This document shows, piece after piece, positions 23,600-34,289 of a stretch of 64,000 bases of DNA; the first letter of the stretch is position 1, and each line of letters opens with the position of its first letter. Position numbers and translations under genes: made by a program. The notes below the pieces were generated by a model. It searched no databases. It had not been told where the DNA came from and saw only the letters and a list, made by a program, of their open reading frames with translations. Source of the DNA: Ypsolopha sequella (taxonomy: Eukaryota; Arthropoda; Insecta; Lepidoptera; Ypsolophidae); NCBI GenBank assembly GCA_934047225.1, contig OW203988.1:3630229-3694228 (forward strand), read 5' to 3'.

Positions 23600-23830
23600 T
23601 CGAGTTCACAATTCGGGGCGAACTAGTAGTAATTGGCGGTTGGAGCCGGAAGGCGTTAGAATGGAGACCAAGTATAGCAAAGCGTAGCGTAGGCGAACCT
23701 CGTGCCCGCTTGACCGACACGACCTGGAGGACGTCACGGGTAGTGGCTGGATGAGGATCGCCAAGAGTGGCGAAATATTGGAAAGGCCTACGACCAGCAG
23801 TAGATGAATACTGTTGGATGGATCCAACTA
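23600..23830 (+). pseudogene. LINE reverse transcriptase C-terminal fragment
   Basis: One frame gives WSRKALEWRP...KRSVGEPRARLTD, the GRP-x-RWxDD tail typical of an insect LINE class. After a frameshift another frame continues with a WMRIA-like segment, a remnant of the usual AYVQQW ending, and DGSN. No catalytic part is present. The same ending appears at 53970-54056. Confidence 0.6.
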
Positions 23831-24148
23831 ATCTTCTTTAACTTGAAAAGCTTGGATGGAGGGATCCATTTAAAATTCACACAAAACGGTAAATATGAGT
23901 TAGGCAATCTACGTTTTTCTGTTTTTTTATACTGGGTGTAAACTAAATGATAACTCCGTTTTAATGGTTTAATTTGGGTTCACAAACAGTAACATTAAAA
24001 ACATTCTCGTATTGCAGGTTAGCTGTTTTACCCTGCTACCCTTATTCCCTGTTATCCTTATGTCAGATGGTCCCAAAAATGTTATGATCAAAACAGGAAT
24101 GTCATTTTATTTTATTTACGATGGCAAATCGCTATTATGCAATACAAT

Positions 24149-24684
24149 AAAAATAAATACAGCATTATTCTACCAAGTGCTCACAGTAAATACACCATTA
24201 TTCTACCAAGTACTTACAATAAATACAGCATTATTCTACCAAGTACTCACAATAAATACTGCATTATTCTAATAAGTGCTCATAATAAATACAACATTAT
24301 TCTACCAAGTACTCACAATAAATACAGCATTATTCTACCAAGTGCTCACAATAAATACAGCATTATTCTACCAAGTGCTCACAATAAATACACCATTATT
24401 CTACCATGTACTCACAATAAATACAGCATTATTCTACCAAGTGATCATAATAAATACACCATTATTCTACCAAGTACTCACAATAAATACAGCATTATTC
24501 TACCAAGTGCTCACAATAAATACAGCATTATTCTACCAAGTACTCACAATAAATACAGCATTATTCTACCAAGTGATCATAATAAATACACCATTATTCT
24601 ACCAAGTACTCACAATAAATACAGCATTATTCTACCAAGTGCTCACAATAAATACAGCATTATTCTACCAAGTACTCACGATAA
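24149..24684 (+). repeat. 33-bp minisatellite, about 16 copies
   Basis: Units of the form aataaatacagcattattct plus accaagtgctcac follow each other with few changes (gca/cca, tgctc/tactc, gatca). Higher-order pairs such as gcattattct then ccattattct are visible. Because 33 is a multiple of 3, frames stay open through the array and give repeating 11-residue peptides; these are not genes. Confidence 0.97.
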
Positions 24685-25024
24685 AACGAGCGAGCAGCAG
24701 ACTAATAGAAGCCTCTTCAACATCTAAACTAGCAAACTTTGAAAACTACCCGCAAGTTATAAAAATACGATATTATGAATTAAAACAGTGAATTCCAGGC
24801 AAGTTGTGTCGATTTCCATTTTTATTGGAAAACTTTGTTCGAACGAGTGTCGACGGAGTTATCTACGGTAAGGAGCTGTGATATGACTTCACTTTAAAAT
24901 TATATGCTATTACTAGCTTTCATCTGCGGCTTCGCTCACATGAAAGTGTATTTCAATTATCGACAGTTTTTATCTTGGCGGTTATTTTATCAACACCTCT
25001 TAAAGCTTATTTGTTGATCATGAC

Positions 25025-25261
25025 ATGACTGTTTTTTTGACAGAAGGTACTTTGTACCTTGCAAATTATTATAAAAAACAATTAGCTACTAAGTTAGCAT
25101 GCATTTTAGAATGTAGTGAATCTGTTACAAAGTGTGTAACAGGAAATTTTCCAATACCTGTTATAATTGATGGTATTTGTAATGTTAATTATTTACATAA
25201 TTTTGTCCCTATTGACACGGTTAGTACAAGTACTAACAAAATTGTAAAAAATTCTTTTTAG
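25025..25261 (+). CDS. Short frame upstream of the LINE polymerase frame
   Basis: This frame opens after a TAA at 25001, has an ATG at 25025 and ends in TAG at 25259. It encodes 78 residues with no domain I recognise (several Cys, hydrophobic C-terminal half). It precedes the endonuclease frame by only two bases and is offset from it by -1. An A-AAA-AAT heptamer lies in phase at 25246-25252, seven bases before its stop. It may be the end of a truncated ORF1 or a leader translated before a frameshift. A non-coding leader is also possible. Confidence 0.4.
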   Translation: MTVFLTEGTLYLANYYKKQLATKLACILECSESVTKCVTGNFPIPVIIDGICNVNYLHNFVPIDTVSTSTNKIVKNSF

Positions 25262-28149
25262 AATTGAAGACAACGGGAGGGCTGCCTGTATTAAAGGTGG
25301 TACATCAAAATATACAAGGCGGCTTTCTCGGCAAAATACTTTCAATCGAGTTGTTCTTAGAGGAATCAAAAACAGATATTTTGTGTGTAACCGAACACCA
25401 TCTACATGAACATAATATGCAGTTTAATGTGAATAATTTTAGTGTTCTTAGCTGCTACAATAGATTAAAAATACAAAAAGGTGGATCCATGATTCTTGTA
25501 AAAAATAATATAAAAGCAAAGGAAAGAAAAGACATAGTAAAACTTTCTGTAGAACATCAAATTGAATTAGCTTGCATAGAAATGAGTACATATATTATTC
25601 TCTGTGTTTACCGACCCTCAGGACAAGATTACAACATTTTTGAAAAAGCAATGGAAGAGGTTTTAAAATTATTATTTGATTCCAAGAAAAAAGTTATTAT
25701 ATGTGGAGATTTTAACGTAGATTTACTAGAAAAATCGATTATGCGCTCAAAATTAATACATTTATTCAAATCATTTAATTTGTCTAATGTGTTCTTAGAA
25801 CCTACTCGAATTACTCGGGATACTGCGTCATGCCTCGACAATATATTCTGTGATTGCGAATATTCAGACAATAAAGTAATCAACCGCTTGCAGTCCGATC
25901 ACAGTGGCCAAACTATAACCATTAAACAAAGCGTAAATCAATTGCCCAAAAAAGCTTTTTGCAGGCCTATTACAACTCACAAAGTAGATTGTTTCAAAGC
26001 AAACCTAGAAGTTAAATTAGCACATTTTAATCTTCTCCAAGACGATCCAAACGCTCTCTTTACAGACCTTTTCAACATAGTCTCCAAAGAGTTCGAAAAT
26101 ACGTTTAAGATGCAAAAACTTTCTAACAAAAGTAAAATCACCTTCAGTGACTGGGCGACTCCAGGTATTTACAAAAGCAGAAATCATTTATACGAATTAT
26201 ACGACAAAAAGTCCTACAATAATAATGTTAAATTTACTGAATTCATGAAAAATTACTCACGCATCTTTAAATTGGTGTGTTTAAAAGCAAAAAGTATCTA
26301 CTTGAATAAAAAACTTAAAAGGTCCGATAACAAAGTAAAAACAGTATGGAACATCATAAATACTGAAACTGGGAAAAGTAAGAAACGTGATAACGAGCTT
26401 AAGTTAAGTATTAACAATGAAGTCGTTACGGGAGATAAAGAGGTTGCGAATGCCTTTGAACAATTCTTTACTGAAATTCCTTCCTTAACAACTAAAGATT
26501 TAAATTCAAGCCCTGGGCTTGCGCAGGATCTTTTAATAGATAACGTACCGCAGTGTCTTTCTGTATTTGCTTTTAAACATATTAATTCATTAACTGTAAT
26601 TAAAGCATTTAAATCGCTTAACTTGAAAAAAACCGAGGACTTATGGGGCTTATCTGTGAAAGTTATAAGTTCTGTTATTGATTTAATAGCTCCTTATTTG
26701 GCATTAATTTTTAATAAATGTGTAGATGATGGTGTCTTTCCTGACTTAATGAAGTTTAGTAAATTGATCCCCCTTTTTAAATCAGGCGACAACGGTGACC
26801 CATCAAACTATAGACCTGTGTCAGTTTTACCGGTTTTGAGTAAGGTTTTTGAAAAAATTGTTTTTAATCAATTGTTATTTCATTTTAATTTAAATAAATT
26901 GCTTCACTGTGAACAGTATGGATTCACTAGAGGGAGGTCAACCACAGATGCAGGAGTTGCTTTAGTTAAGCATATTTTTGATGCTTGGGAAGAAAAGCAG
27001 GATGCATTTGGTGTATTTTGTGACCTCTCGAAAGCCTTCGATTGCGTTAATCATGAAACACTCTTATGTAAATTAGATCACTACGGAGTGAGGGGCAAAT
27101 CTTTGGCGTTAATGAAGTCGTATCTTAGTGATCGTATTCAAAAGGTAGACATTAACGGGGTAAAATCATGTGGAGCATTAGTTAAAATGGGTGTCCCGCA
27201 GGGTTCCATATTGGGGCCCTTGCTGTTTTTAATTTACATAAATGACCTTCCCTATTTAATTAAAGACTTAACTAAGATAGTACTATTCGCAGACGACACG
27301 TCACTTATTTTTAAAGTTAATAGACGTAAAGATATCCTTGACGACGCGAATACAACTTTATCACTAGTGCTTGATTGGTTTACTGTAAATAATTTAGTTT
27401 TAAACGCAAAAAAGACGAAATGTATAAAATTCACGTTACCAAATGTAATTCAAGTGGATTGTAATTTGCTTTTGCAGGGGTCCAAGCTGGAGTTAGTTAA
27501 CGAAACTAAGTTTTTGGGCATTACGGTAGACTCTCGTCTTCAGTGGGGTCCCCACATAGAAGCCCTATGTGGTAGACTTAGTTCGGCCGCATACGCTGTT
27601 AGACGCATAAGGCAAATTACTGATGTAGATACTGCTAGACTAGTCTATTTTAGTTACTTTCACAGCATTTTGTCATACGGCATGCTGTTATGGGGTAGAG
27701 CCGCGGATACAGACGCAGTCTTTGTTTTGCAGAAGAGAGCAATTCGGGCTATTTATAATATGAAGCACCGGGATTCATTAAGAGAAAAGTTCAAAGAAAT
27801 TAATATATTAACTGTTCCTTGTGAATATATTTACCAAGTCCTTAGATATGTCAGAAAAAATGTTGAGTCTCTCCCAAGGCTTGGTGAGCAACATTGTAAG
27901 GAAACCAGAAATAAGTATAAACTGGCTTTTCCAAAAATCAGACTCGCCAAAGTGAGTACCTCTTTCGTAGGACATGGTATAAGATTTTACAATAAACTTC
28001 CAAAGGAGGTCCTTACTTTGTCAGAGAATAAGTTTAAACAGTATATTAAGCAGGGCCTACTGAAAAAGGCATATTATAAAATAAATGAATATTTGGATGA
28101 TGGTGAAGCATGGTGTTATAGTGATACTGATTTTAATGAAAGTAGGTAA
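25237..28149 (+). CDS. LINE endonuclease-reverse transcriptase
   Basis: An open frame of about 970 codons runs from just after a TAA at 25234 to TAA at 28147. There is no ATG before the endonuclease domain; the first one lies about 50 codons in, after key residues. Numbering from the TTG at 25264, the APE-type endonuclease spans roughly 9-220: HQNIQGG (N16), VTEHHL (E44), CGDFNVDL (D149, N151) and SDHSG (D212, H213). The reverse transcriptase follows: IPLFKSGD and NYRPVS (502-520), QYGFTRGRST, CDLSKAFDCVNH (D587), GVPQGSILGPLLF and LFADDTS (D677, D678), then KFLGITVD and a thumb region. All catalytic residues are present, so it could be active. It would nick DNA and copy its RNA at the break in the nucleus. 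Confidence 0.9.
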   Translation, partial: QNCKKFFLELKTTGGLPVLKVVHQNIQGGFLGKILSIELFLEESKTDILCVTEHHLHEHNMQFNVNNFSVLSCYNRLKIQKGGSMILVKNNIKAKERKDIVKLSVEHQIELACIEMSTYIILCVYRPSGQDYNIFEKAMEEVLKLLFDSKKKVIICGDFNVDLLEKSIMRSKLIHLFKSFNLSNVFLEPTRITRDTASCLDNIFCDCEYSDNKVINRLQSDHSGQTITIKQSVNQLPKKAFCRPITTHKVDCFKANLEVKLAHFNLLQDDPNALFTDLFNIVSKEFENTFKMQKLSNKSKITFSDWATPGIYKSRNHLYELYDKKSYNNNVKFTEFMKNYSRIFKLVCLKAKSIYLNKKLKRSDNKVKTVWNIINTETGKSKKRDNELKLSINNEVVTGDKEVANAFEQFFTEIPSLTTKDLNSSPGLAQDLLIDNVPQCLSVFAFKHINSLTVIKAFKSLNLKKTEDLWGLSVKVISSVIDLIAPYLALIFNKCVDDGVFPDLMKFSKLIPLFKSGDNGDPSNYRPVSVLPVLSKVFEKIVFNQLLFHFNLNKLLHCEQYGFTRGRSTTDAGVALVKHIFDAWEEKQDAFGVFCDLSKAFDCVNHETLLCKLDHYGVRGKSLALMKSYLSDRIQKVDINGVKSCGALVKMGVPQGSILGPLLFLIYINDLPYLIKDLTKIVLFADDTSLIFKVNRRKDILDDANTTLSLVLDWFTVNNLVLNAKKTKCIKFTLPNVIQVDCNLLLQGSKLELVNETKFLGITVDSRLQWGPHIEALCGRLSSAAYAVRRIRQITDVDTARLVYFSYFHSILSYGMLLWGRAADTDAVFVLQKRAIRAIYNMKHRDSLREKFKEINILTVPCEYIYQVLRYVRKNVESLPRLGEQHCKETRNKYKLAFPKIRLAKVSTSFVGHGIRFYNKLPKEVLTLSENKFKQYIKQGLLKKAYYKINEYLDDGEAWCYSDTDFNESR

Positions 28150-28806
28150 TAATTTAATTAATTAATATAATTTCCTAACTTTTGATTCCTCTTAAGAGTT
28201 AACATTAATTAATTACAGACTGTAAAAGGAAATAGACTATATGAGACAGGTAGGCAAAGATATATATGTTTTTCTTTTTTCATTAACCTGAATTCCTGCT
28301 GTCTTGTATTTTCTTATCCCTTGGTTAAAGTAGATATAAGTAATTTGATGTATAGTATAAGTTTATGTTAAAAAAAAAAGACATGATCTTGCCAAGTTTC
28401 TTGCCCGTTCTTCTTAGCAAGACTAATCGAATGGGCGGAGGTAGGCATGTATTTATATATGTAACCTATTACTATGTAGTATATAGGATGGGATTTGGTC
28501 GGCTGCCTGGATTCGTGCTGGGGGCTCGGTTGGTGATCATTGAACCTGTTCCTGGTCCCTGGCCGGGTCTCCGGTATGGGTTCGGGCGGTTGATTGGATT
28601 TCATCTTGTATAATAATATTTTACCTATAATTTTAATCGTATATATATTGCTACATAAATTAAAAAAAACATTTAATCTAAGTAGTTCATGTACATTTAT
28701 TATTTTATTACATATATTTTTATAAGATTAAAATTTGACTTGTGAAACGTGTATTATATATACCTACTTTGCAAAATAAACTTTTTGAATTTTGAATTTG
28801 AATTTT
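28150..28806 (+). other. 3' UTR of the LINE
   Basis: After the stop, the sequence reaches ttgcccgttcttcttagcaa and the GC-rich blocks ggtcggctgcctggattcg and gggttcgggcggttgattgg, and ends aataaactttttgaattttg. These same blocks define the truncated copies elsewhere in the window. Confidence 0.85.
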
Positions 28807-29037
28807 TGACCGGGGTTACTTTATTAATCTGTTTTTCTTTTTTTATTTATTTATTTCAATTATTATAAGTTTACAAATCAGGGTATGTATCCGGCGGTCC
28901 CCAACGTAAGCTAGGCTTGAATCTTGGGGCCCAGGTGACACGATTGACAGGTACAAATTACATTGTTTGTCCTCGACGCCCTTCTGTGGTTACTACGATG
29001 ATATATATTATGATGATATAATAATAACGAAAAAAAA
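28807..29037. other. Spacer with dispersed-repeat scrap
   Basis: A (TTTA)n run near 28845 and 'cggcggtccccaacgtaagc' near 28892 look like the antisense end of another LINE. No gene is seen. Confidence 0.35.
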
Positions 29038-29395
29038 TCTCCTGTCTTGTATTTTTTCTCTTACCTCAATTAAATTAAATGCATTTAGTTGTTTGTAACT
29101 AATATTATGAAAAAAAAATCTTGCCCTTCTTCTTAACAAGACTAATCGAATGAGCGGAGATAGGCATATATTTATTCCTATATTTTTTATTTTATTGAAG
29201 TGTAAATTTTTTTGTTAAATTTAAGTAAACCTAACCTTTATTATTTCCTTCTGTATTTCCCTATAATTATTATTAATTATATAAAACTATTACCTATAGA
29301 CATAAATTATTTAATTATATTACACTAAAACCAACCTGTAATAAAAGTGTGTCTGATATAAGTAGCTACATTACATAAATAAATATATTTATATT
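29038..29395 (+). mobile_element. Diverged relative of the same LINE 3' UTR
   Basis: The segment starts cctgtcttgtattttttctc and contains ttcttcttaacaagactaat and gagcggagataggcata, parallel to 28298-28450. It then diverges and ends with an ATAAATAA run. It is probably an older or sister-family truncated insertion. Confidence 0.6.
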
Positions 29396-29654
29396 TCTAC
29401 CGCGTTCTCGAATTAAAACAGTCATTCAATATGTAACAGCAAAATATTTTGTAAGTTTTACTATTCAATGGCCTTGTTTCTTTTCTTGTCTTATTACTTA
29501 CCGAGCGTCTTGCTTGAATTTGACAATATAAATCAGTCACCTTGTAATAATAACACACATTCACCTTATTTTGAAATCGATTATACGAAAAAGTTGCGCA
29601 CACACACCTGTAACTCTTGGTAAGTACAGTGGAGATGACGTCGGGTTAATCAGT

Positions 29655-30280
29655 CAAATTCAAATTCAAATTCAAATGGGTTTATTTTGCAAAGTAGGTA
29701 TATAAGGTCTTTAAATTTAAATGGAAAGTAATTTAGGAGGTGGTTCAGTATCGTTAATACATCACATTCCACTGCAAAGTAATTTTTTTTGCGCGAACTT
29801 TTTCTTCACTTGTCCATACAAACTGAGTCAGCTGATCGGACCACTTCGTACTGAGAAGTGAAAAAAAAGTTCGCACAAAAAAAGTGCTTTGCAGTGGAAT
29901 GTGATGTATTAACGATACTGAATCACCTCCTAAATTAATTTCCATTTAAATTGAAAGACCTTATTGTAATACACGTTTCACAAGTCAAAATTTAATGTTA
30001 AAAAAATTTAAGAAATAATAAATGTACATGAACTAAATTAAAGGTTTATTTAATTTATGTAGCAACATATAAGATTAAAATGATAGGTAAAATATATATT
30101 ACACAAGGTGAAATCCAATCAACCTCCCAAACCCACACCGGAGAACTGGCCAGGGACCAAAAACAAGGTTCAATGATCACCAACCGAGCCCTCAGCACAA
30201 ATCCAGGCGGCCGACCAAATCCCATCCTATAGTATACTACATACTAATAGGTTACATATATAAATACATGCCTACCTCCG
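29655..30280 (-). mobile_element. 5'-truncated LINE 3' UTR, antisense, with nested MITE
   Basis: In antisense it begins (CAAATT)n at 29655 and follows the 3' UTR of the 25-kb LINE down to the 'ctatagtatactacata' block and gcctacctccgcc near 30285. It is interrupted at 29703 by the TAAGGTC MITE. The uninterrupted order is preserved in the copies at 16198 and 28430, which gives an empty-site comparison. Confidence 0.9.
29703..29963. mobile_element. Palindromic MITE, TAAGGTC family, copy 2 (nested)
   Basis: It is nearly identical to 6934-7180 but about 14 bp longer in the loop, because of an extra acttcgtactgagaagtg stretch. It lies within aaagtaggta...tgtaatacacg of the LINE UTR. The undisturbed UTR reads aaagtaggtatatataatac, so the insertion went into a TATATA run. 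Confidence 0.95.
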
Positions 30281-30285
30281 CCCAA

Positions 30286-30949
30286 AAGTTTGGACTTTGA
30301 CCTCATTTCCAGATGAACGGCGATAATGTGCACAAAAGAAAGGTGTATGATGTAAGTTTCTCGCGCGGGCTTTGAGTATTTTTGTATACTATGTTTATTT
30401 ATATTTATATATACTATGTTAGTATGTTTGTTGAGCACTGTTGAGGGGGTTGAGAGGACTGATTGCAGATTCTTTATAACACTCAAAATGTAGAGTAGTT
30501 AGGCATCTATACAGTGTTAGCTTGATGTGATCTCCACTGTACAATGGGTACTGCAAATAAAAGCCGAGAAAGCACTTTTTCATTAGACCATAAAGCCTCA
30601 TATAAAGCACATACTTTTACTTCGCAACCAGAGTTAGTTACAAAGTGGGAACAAACAAGAGTTGCTGAAACTCATCACATGCCGTGCGTGGCGATGTTTT
30701 GTAGCTCTTTCTGAAACTTCCGTATTCCGCGTGTTAGAGAGCTTTGTTACTTGCAGGGAATGGATTCACACTGAAGACTGAATGTGAGTTATGTATGAGC
30801 ATGAATCTAAAAATATACATTTTGAAGCTCAAGAAAAGCTGAATAAGCATTGTGTGTTCAAAACTCTGTACTAAATTTGTATATATGATCATAAAATACA
30901 TGATCTATCTAAAGTGAAATTAACAAAATGGCTATGGAATAATTTAATT
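30286..30949. other. Gene-free stretch
   Basis: No gene is supported. The block gcttgatgtgatctccactg near 30519 is shared with 2398-2417. Confidence 0.4.
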
Positions 30950-31125
30950 TAATTTTCTAATTATTATTTGATTGTATTACAAACTTGAAATCAATCAGGA
31001 ACAAATTTAAAAAGCAGAAATATTTTTTAAAAGTTCTTTGGGCCAGGAATTGAACCTGCAACCACCTGCTTACATGTCAGGCGCGTTACCGACGGCGCTA
31101 CTAAGGTTCATATCTAGAACGACGA
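30950..31125 (-). mobile_element. tRNA-derived SINE (family 1), left arm of an inverted pair
   Basis: On the minus strand the head at 31113-31040 has gcgccgtcggtaacgcgcct and a B-box-like ggttcaattcc. The tail side toward 30960 (acaaacttgaaatcaatcag) matches the 1.33-kb copy. Confidence 0.7.
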
Positions 31126-31189
31126 TTTTTTCTACCATATCCATAGACCGAATTTTCTGACTAATATCATGGACGAAATACTTCGTCTA

Positions 31190-31405
31190 TGCTAATATAC
31201 CAGCTTGTAATGCACATACTGAACGCTCACGAGGGCCTTTTGCGATTTCACGCCTTGCTCTTTCTGACTAGAAGCCTGTCATGTAAGCAGGAGGTCGCAG
31301 ATTCAAATCCTGACCTAAGTATTTTTTTTTAAAACGTGTGCTTTAAAATCTGTTTCTGATTGATTTCAAGTTTGTGATGCACTCTAATAATAATTAGAGT
31401 GAATG
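31190..31405 (+). mobile_element. tRNA-derived SINE (family 1), right arm of an inverted pair
   Basis: In the plus direction it carries gaacgctcacgagggcctt, a head with aggtcgcagattcaaatcc at 31290-31310, and a tail ctgattgatttcaagtttgt. It is the mirror of the left arm, so the two copies face each other and could fold into a long hairpin. Confidence 0.7.
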
Positions 31406-32159
31406 TATAATTTATTATTAATATCGAGGTTCCAGCCTAATCTCGAGCAACACAGTCGTAGGCAAACAAGTCTTGTCATCCGGACTTCCTGCGTCCGTCC
31501 ACCCCCCACTTCCGGTGCGCCGTCACTTCCGGACGTGACGTCACAATTAATCTTGCTGCCGACTTCCGGTCTCAGATGGAGATGGAGTTTTTCTGGCGAC
31601 AGTATGTTGGATGAGAGTTGAGATTGCGCCTGTATAGGTATACCGTTTTATAATCACATATAGGAATAGGGAAAAAGCGGTTTAGTATTCTAATAATGAG
31701 TAAATTACGCGAAATTAAGAGATTTTTACAAGTTCAATTACAATTTCTCGTCTCCTTTATAGGATCCCTTATGGGATCAAGTTGAAAGCACACGGAAATA
31801 AAAACGCACTAATATGATATTATAAGATTTCTATGTACCTACTAACCACATTCCTATTTGTGTTTTTTTGCAAATAATTATAACGCTAACACTTTGATTT
31901 GTATAATTTATAATATAAGAGGAGAAACGGTTCCTGAATCTCAGTTTTAACTTTTTGGAAGCCAGTTGCTTTAAAACAATTGTGACTTTATGTTTGAAAA
32001 TAAATACTTTTTATGTTTTATGTTATGTTATGCTTATGTCTCGATTGGTAATTGTGGAAGACTCTAATAAGTAGTAGAATGGGATATCGCTTGTAGATGT
32101 TTCCTTGTCTACTACGTCTAGATACCCTTCTGGGAGATAGGGGTGAGAAAATGTACATT
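31406..32159. other. Gene-free stretch
   Basis: A GC-richer patch at 31430-31615 has an open frame of about 70 codons with no recognisable motif and with repeated 'cttccgg' words. The rest is AT-rich. No gene is supported. Confidence 0.4.
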
Positions 32160-32405
32160 ATCGCAACACAATTCTCCGAGGGGGTGTCAGAAGTGTTACC
32201 GAGCATGGACTGTGGAAACGCAAGTTGTAGGCCGCACTCGTAAATCCACGATTATTGCGTCCCACCGTAATGGGTGCTGAGCCCTATCGCCGTACTTCGG
32301 ACACAAATGTGGACCTGAAGGACGCAGACTGACACAAATGCGCCCCTACGGGATTTGAACCGTGATCTCCAGATTAGGGGCCGAGTACTCGAACCATTAT
32401 AAGAT
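32160..32405 (-). mobile_element. tRNA-derived SINE copy (family 2)
   Basis: The minus-strand head at 32400-32335 contains cacggttcaaatcccgtagg. The body toward 32165 contains ctcggtaacacttctgacac, parallel to the copy at 34.4 kb. Confidence 0.7.
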
Positions 32406-32526
32406 TTAACGCTTCAACACTAAAAAATGTAAAATAAAATACTTTTAACAAAAACTGAAATAACATTCAAAAACTTAACTAAAGATGACCTAAAATAAAA
32501 AATCTAACAAAGTTAACCTAAAATAA

Positions 32527-32745
32527 TTATAATAAATAGAAAATGCTGGGCAGATCGCTGCCGTCGTTAGGAAGGGTGCCCAAAAGGCTGGCGGCTTTGC
32601 CACGTTGAATGGCCAAACTAATTCTTTGGCCAAAGTAGCTTTCAGCCCATCGGTCACTTGAAGCTGAAGCGTCGACCAAGCGCGACGAAATTTCTTTATA
32701 AAGTCGCCGCGCTTCTGAACTGTGGGGTTCGGAACCCAAGAGTTT
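32527..32745 (-). pseudogene. Coding-like remnant, unidentified mobile-element C-terminus
   Basis: The minus strand holds about 70 open codons ending FYLL and a stop, with the ordered segment RLYKEISSRLVDA and SYFGQRISLAIQRGKAASLLG. The residue pattern looks protein-like and I have an impression of it from insect repeats, but I cannot name the family. An A/T-rich stretch that looks like a 3' UTR follows on the minus strand. There is no ATG, so only the tail is kept. Confidence 0.35.
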
Positions 32746-32783
32746 CTACTACAAAATAGTAACCAAAGTCATTCATTAAAAAT

Positions 32784-33256
32784 TCCTACATAGTATAAAA
32801 CAAAGTCGCTTCCCGCTGTTTGTTCCTATGTATGCTTAGATCTTTAAAACTACGCAACGGATTTTGATGCGGTTTTTTAATAGATAGCTAGTGATTCAAG
32901 ATAAAGGTTTATGTGTATAATACATGCAGAGAAACACTGATAATTTTAGAGGTTTCTAATGTGATGTCGTGAATAAACACATGTTTTTGTTTTTTTTTAT
33001 AGATCAAAATAATGTACTACAGTATTGTACACCTCAAAAAGGTCTACGAAAAAATCCGCGATGGTATTATGTCTCTCTCTTAGGGATAACCCACAATAAC
33101 CATTTTTTATCTTTTACTTTTTACGAGAAATAATGGCTTATTTACGAAGCGATTTTAAGCAATACAGCATTAATCCTTATCCAATTAAGTGCCTTAAATA
33201 CTGTAGTATATTTAGTATCAGCATTGCACCCGTGCGAAGCCGGGGCGGGTCGCTAG
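32784..33256 (+). mobile_element. Non-autonomous Helitron
   Basis: It starts with TC (tcctacatagtataaaaca) and ends with CTAG followed by T. The last 30 bases form the hairpin acccg...cgggt about 7 bases before the CTAG. The inner blocks ctacgcaacggattttgatg and ggtttatgtgtataatac are familiar from lepidopteran Helitrons. No Rep/helicase sequence is included, so it depends on another copy. Helitrons make no target duplication, and none is seen. Confidence 0.75.
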
Positions 33257-33286
33257 TAATTGTATAATTGGTGGGATAGTACAATG

Positions 33287-33471
33287 TGACCAATGGTACC
33301 GAAAGAACACCTGCCGACTTCTATCTCCCTGAAACATATGTTATCTAGAAGTCGGCGTAGTCACTACGGTATAGTAACATCAAAACCTATGTGAGGGCGC
33401 CGACTTCTGAAGAATACAATGTTTCAGGAAGAATGAAGTCAGCAAAAGTGCTGTTTCGGTACCATCGGTCA
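33287..33471. mobile_element. Palindromic MITE, TGACCAATGGTACCGAAA family
   Basis: The left part (tgaccaatggtaccgaaa, gccgacttct, ccctgaaacat) is answered in inverse order on the right (atgtttcaggaag, tttcggtaccatcggtca). Only one copy was noticed in the window. Confidence 0.8.
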
Positions 33472-33964
33472 GTATACAATTATTTTAAACTTTTTAGAAC
33501 AAATACAAATACAAAATTAATTATTGGATCAAAAAATCTTAACCTAAAAATATCAATGTTAAGGCTAAGGTATTAGTGAATGCCTGCTGTTACATTTGAA
33601 GTTGGTTTACATTTTTGGTTAATTTTTTTTCCCGCGTTACGTGTTTTAAAAGATGTGGCTGAAGAAGTGTTTCTCGAAGTGTGTCGTCGCGTCGGTCCCC
33701 TGACAAATAGCAACGTTACCCACTACGCTATTATCCGGTTTCCTCATTCATCTTTTACCCGAAAATTTCAGTATCAATATAAGCAGACTCCCAGCGGTCG
33801 TGACTGATCACTTCCTTATCTTCCGAAGATTCCCATCATTATTTTTTTCTTGGTCTTTCACAAACATTTTCTTTTGATCCTATAGAGAGGTGCCTTTACC
33901 CCTAATTACAATCATAAGTATGAAGAGTTCCTACGAAGAACGAACGTTAATTTATAATTTTTTT
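33472..33964. other. Gene-free stretch
   Basis: An open frame of 75 codons at 33580 has no motif. Nothing else is supported. Confidence 0.4.
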
Positions 33965-34260
33965 TAGGGTTCCTTACCTCAAAATGAAAAAACGGAACTC
34001 TTATAGGATCACTTTGTTGTCCGTCTGTCACCCTTTTGCTCGGGCCTCATATGAGACGAATTCTGGTTGAAACTGATACCTCCTATAGGAGTCTACGGCT
34101 CCATAGTTCTGTAAAATATTCAGGCTTCTAGCTTGTCGCGAAAAAAGTAATTGCATACATAATCTATTTCATACAAATTTTGACACTCGCAAGGGAACCA
34201 AAACTTATAGGGCACTTCCAGCTGACTTCCAACTTGAAATTTTGTTCACAGTATAGCACA
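33965..34260 (-). repeat. Dispersed non-coding repeat, copy 3 (reversed)
   Basis: Reading the minus strand gives the same block order as 13960-14225, ending in 'gaaccctaaaa'-type sequence. The plus strand shows tagggttccttacctcaaaa and ataggatcactttgttgtcc. Confidence 0.7.
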
Positions 34261-34289
34261 CACATAAATTAGGAAAAAATTACTGAACG

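Larger units (their letters stand above)
24900..28806 (+). mobile_element. Non-LTR retrotransposon (CR1/Jockey-like group)
   Basis: The element contains a short upstream frame, an intact endonuclease-reverse transcriptase frame, a 3' UTR from 28150, and a terminal (TTTGAAT)n-like tail near 28785-28806. The 5' limit is uncertain; it may be truncated, since no long ORF1 precedes. The 3' UTR recurs, in truncated antisense copies, at 16198-16560 and 29655-30280, which fixes the 3' end. No target duplication could be set because the 5' end is unclear. Confidence 0.85.

Noticed and set aside
24137..24791. Open frames of 171 and 196 codons with repeating peptides
   Set aside because: They run through the 33-bp minisatellite, whose unit is a multiple of three, so all non-stop frames stay open. 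Two overlapping frames are equally long, which argues against coding.
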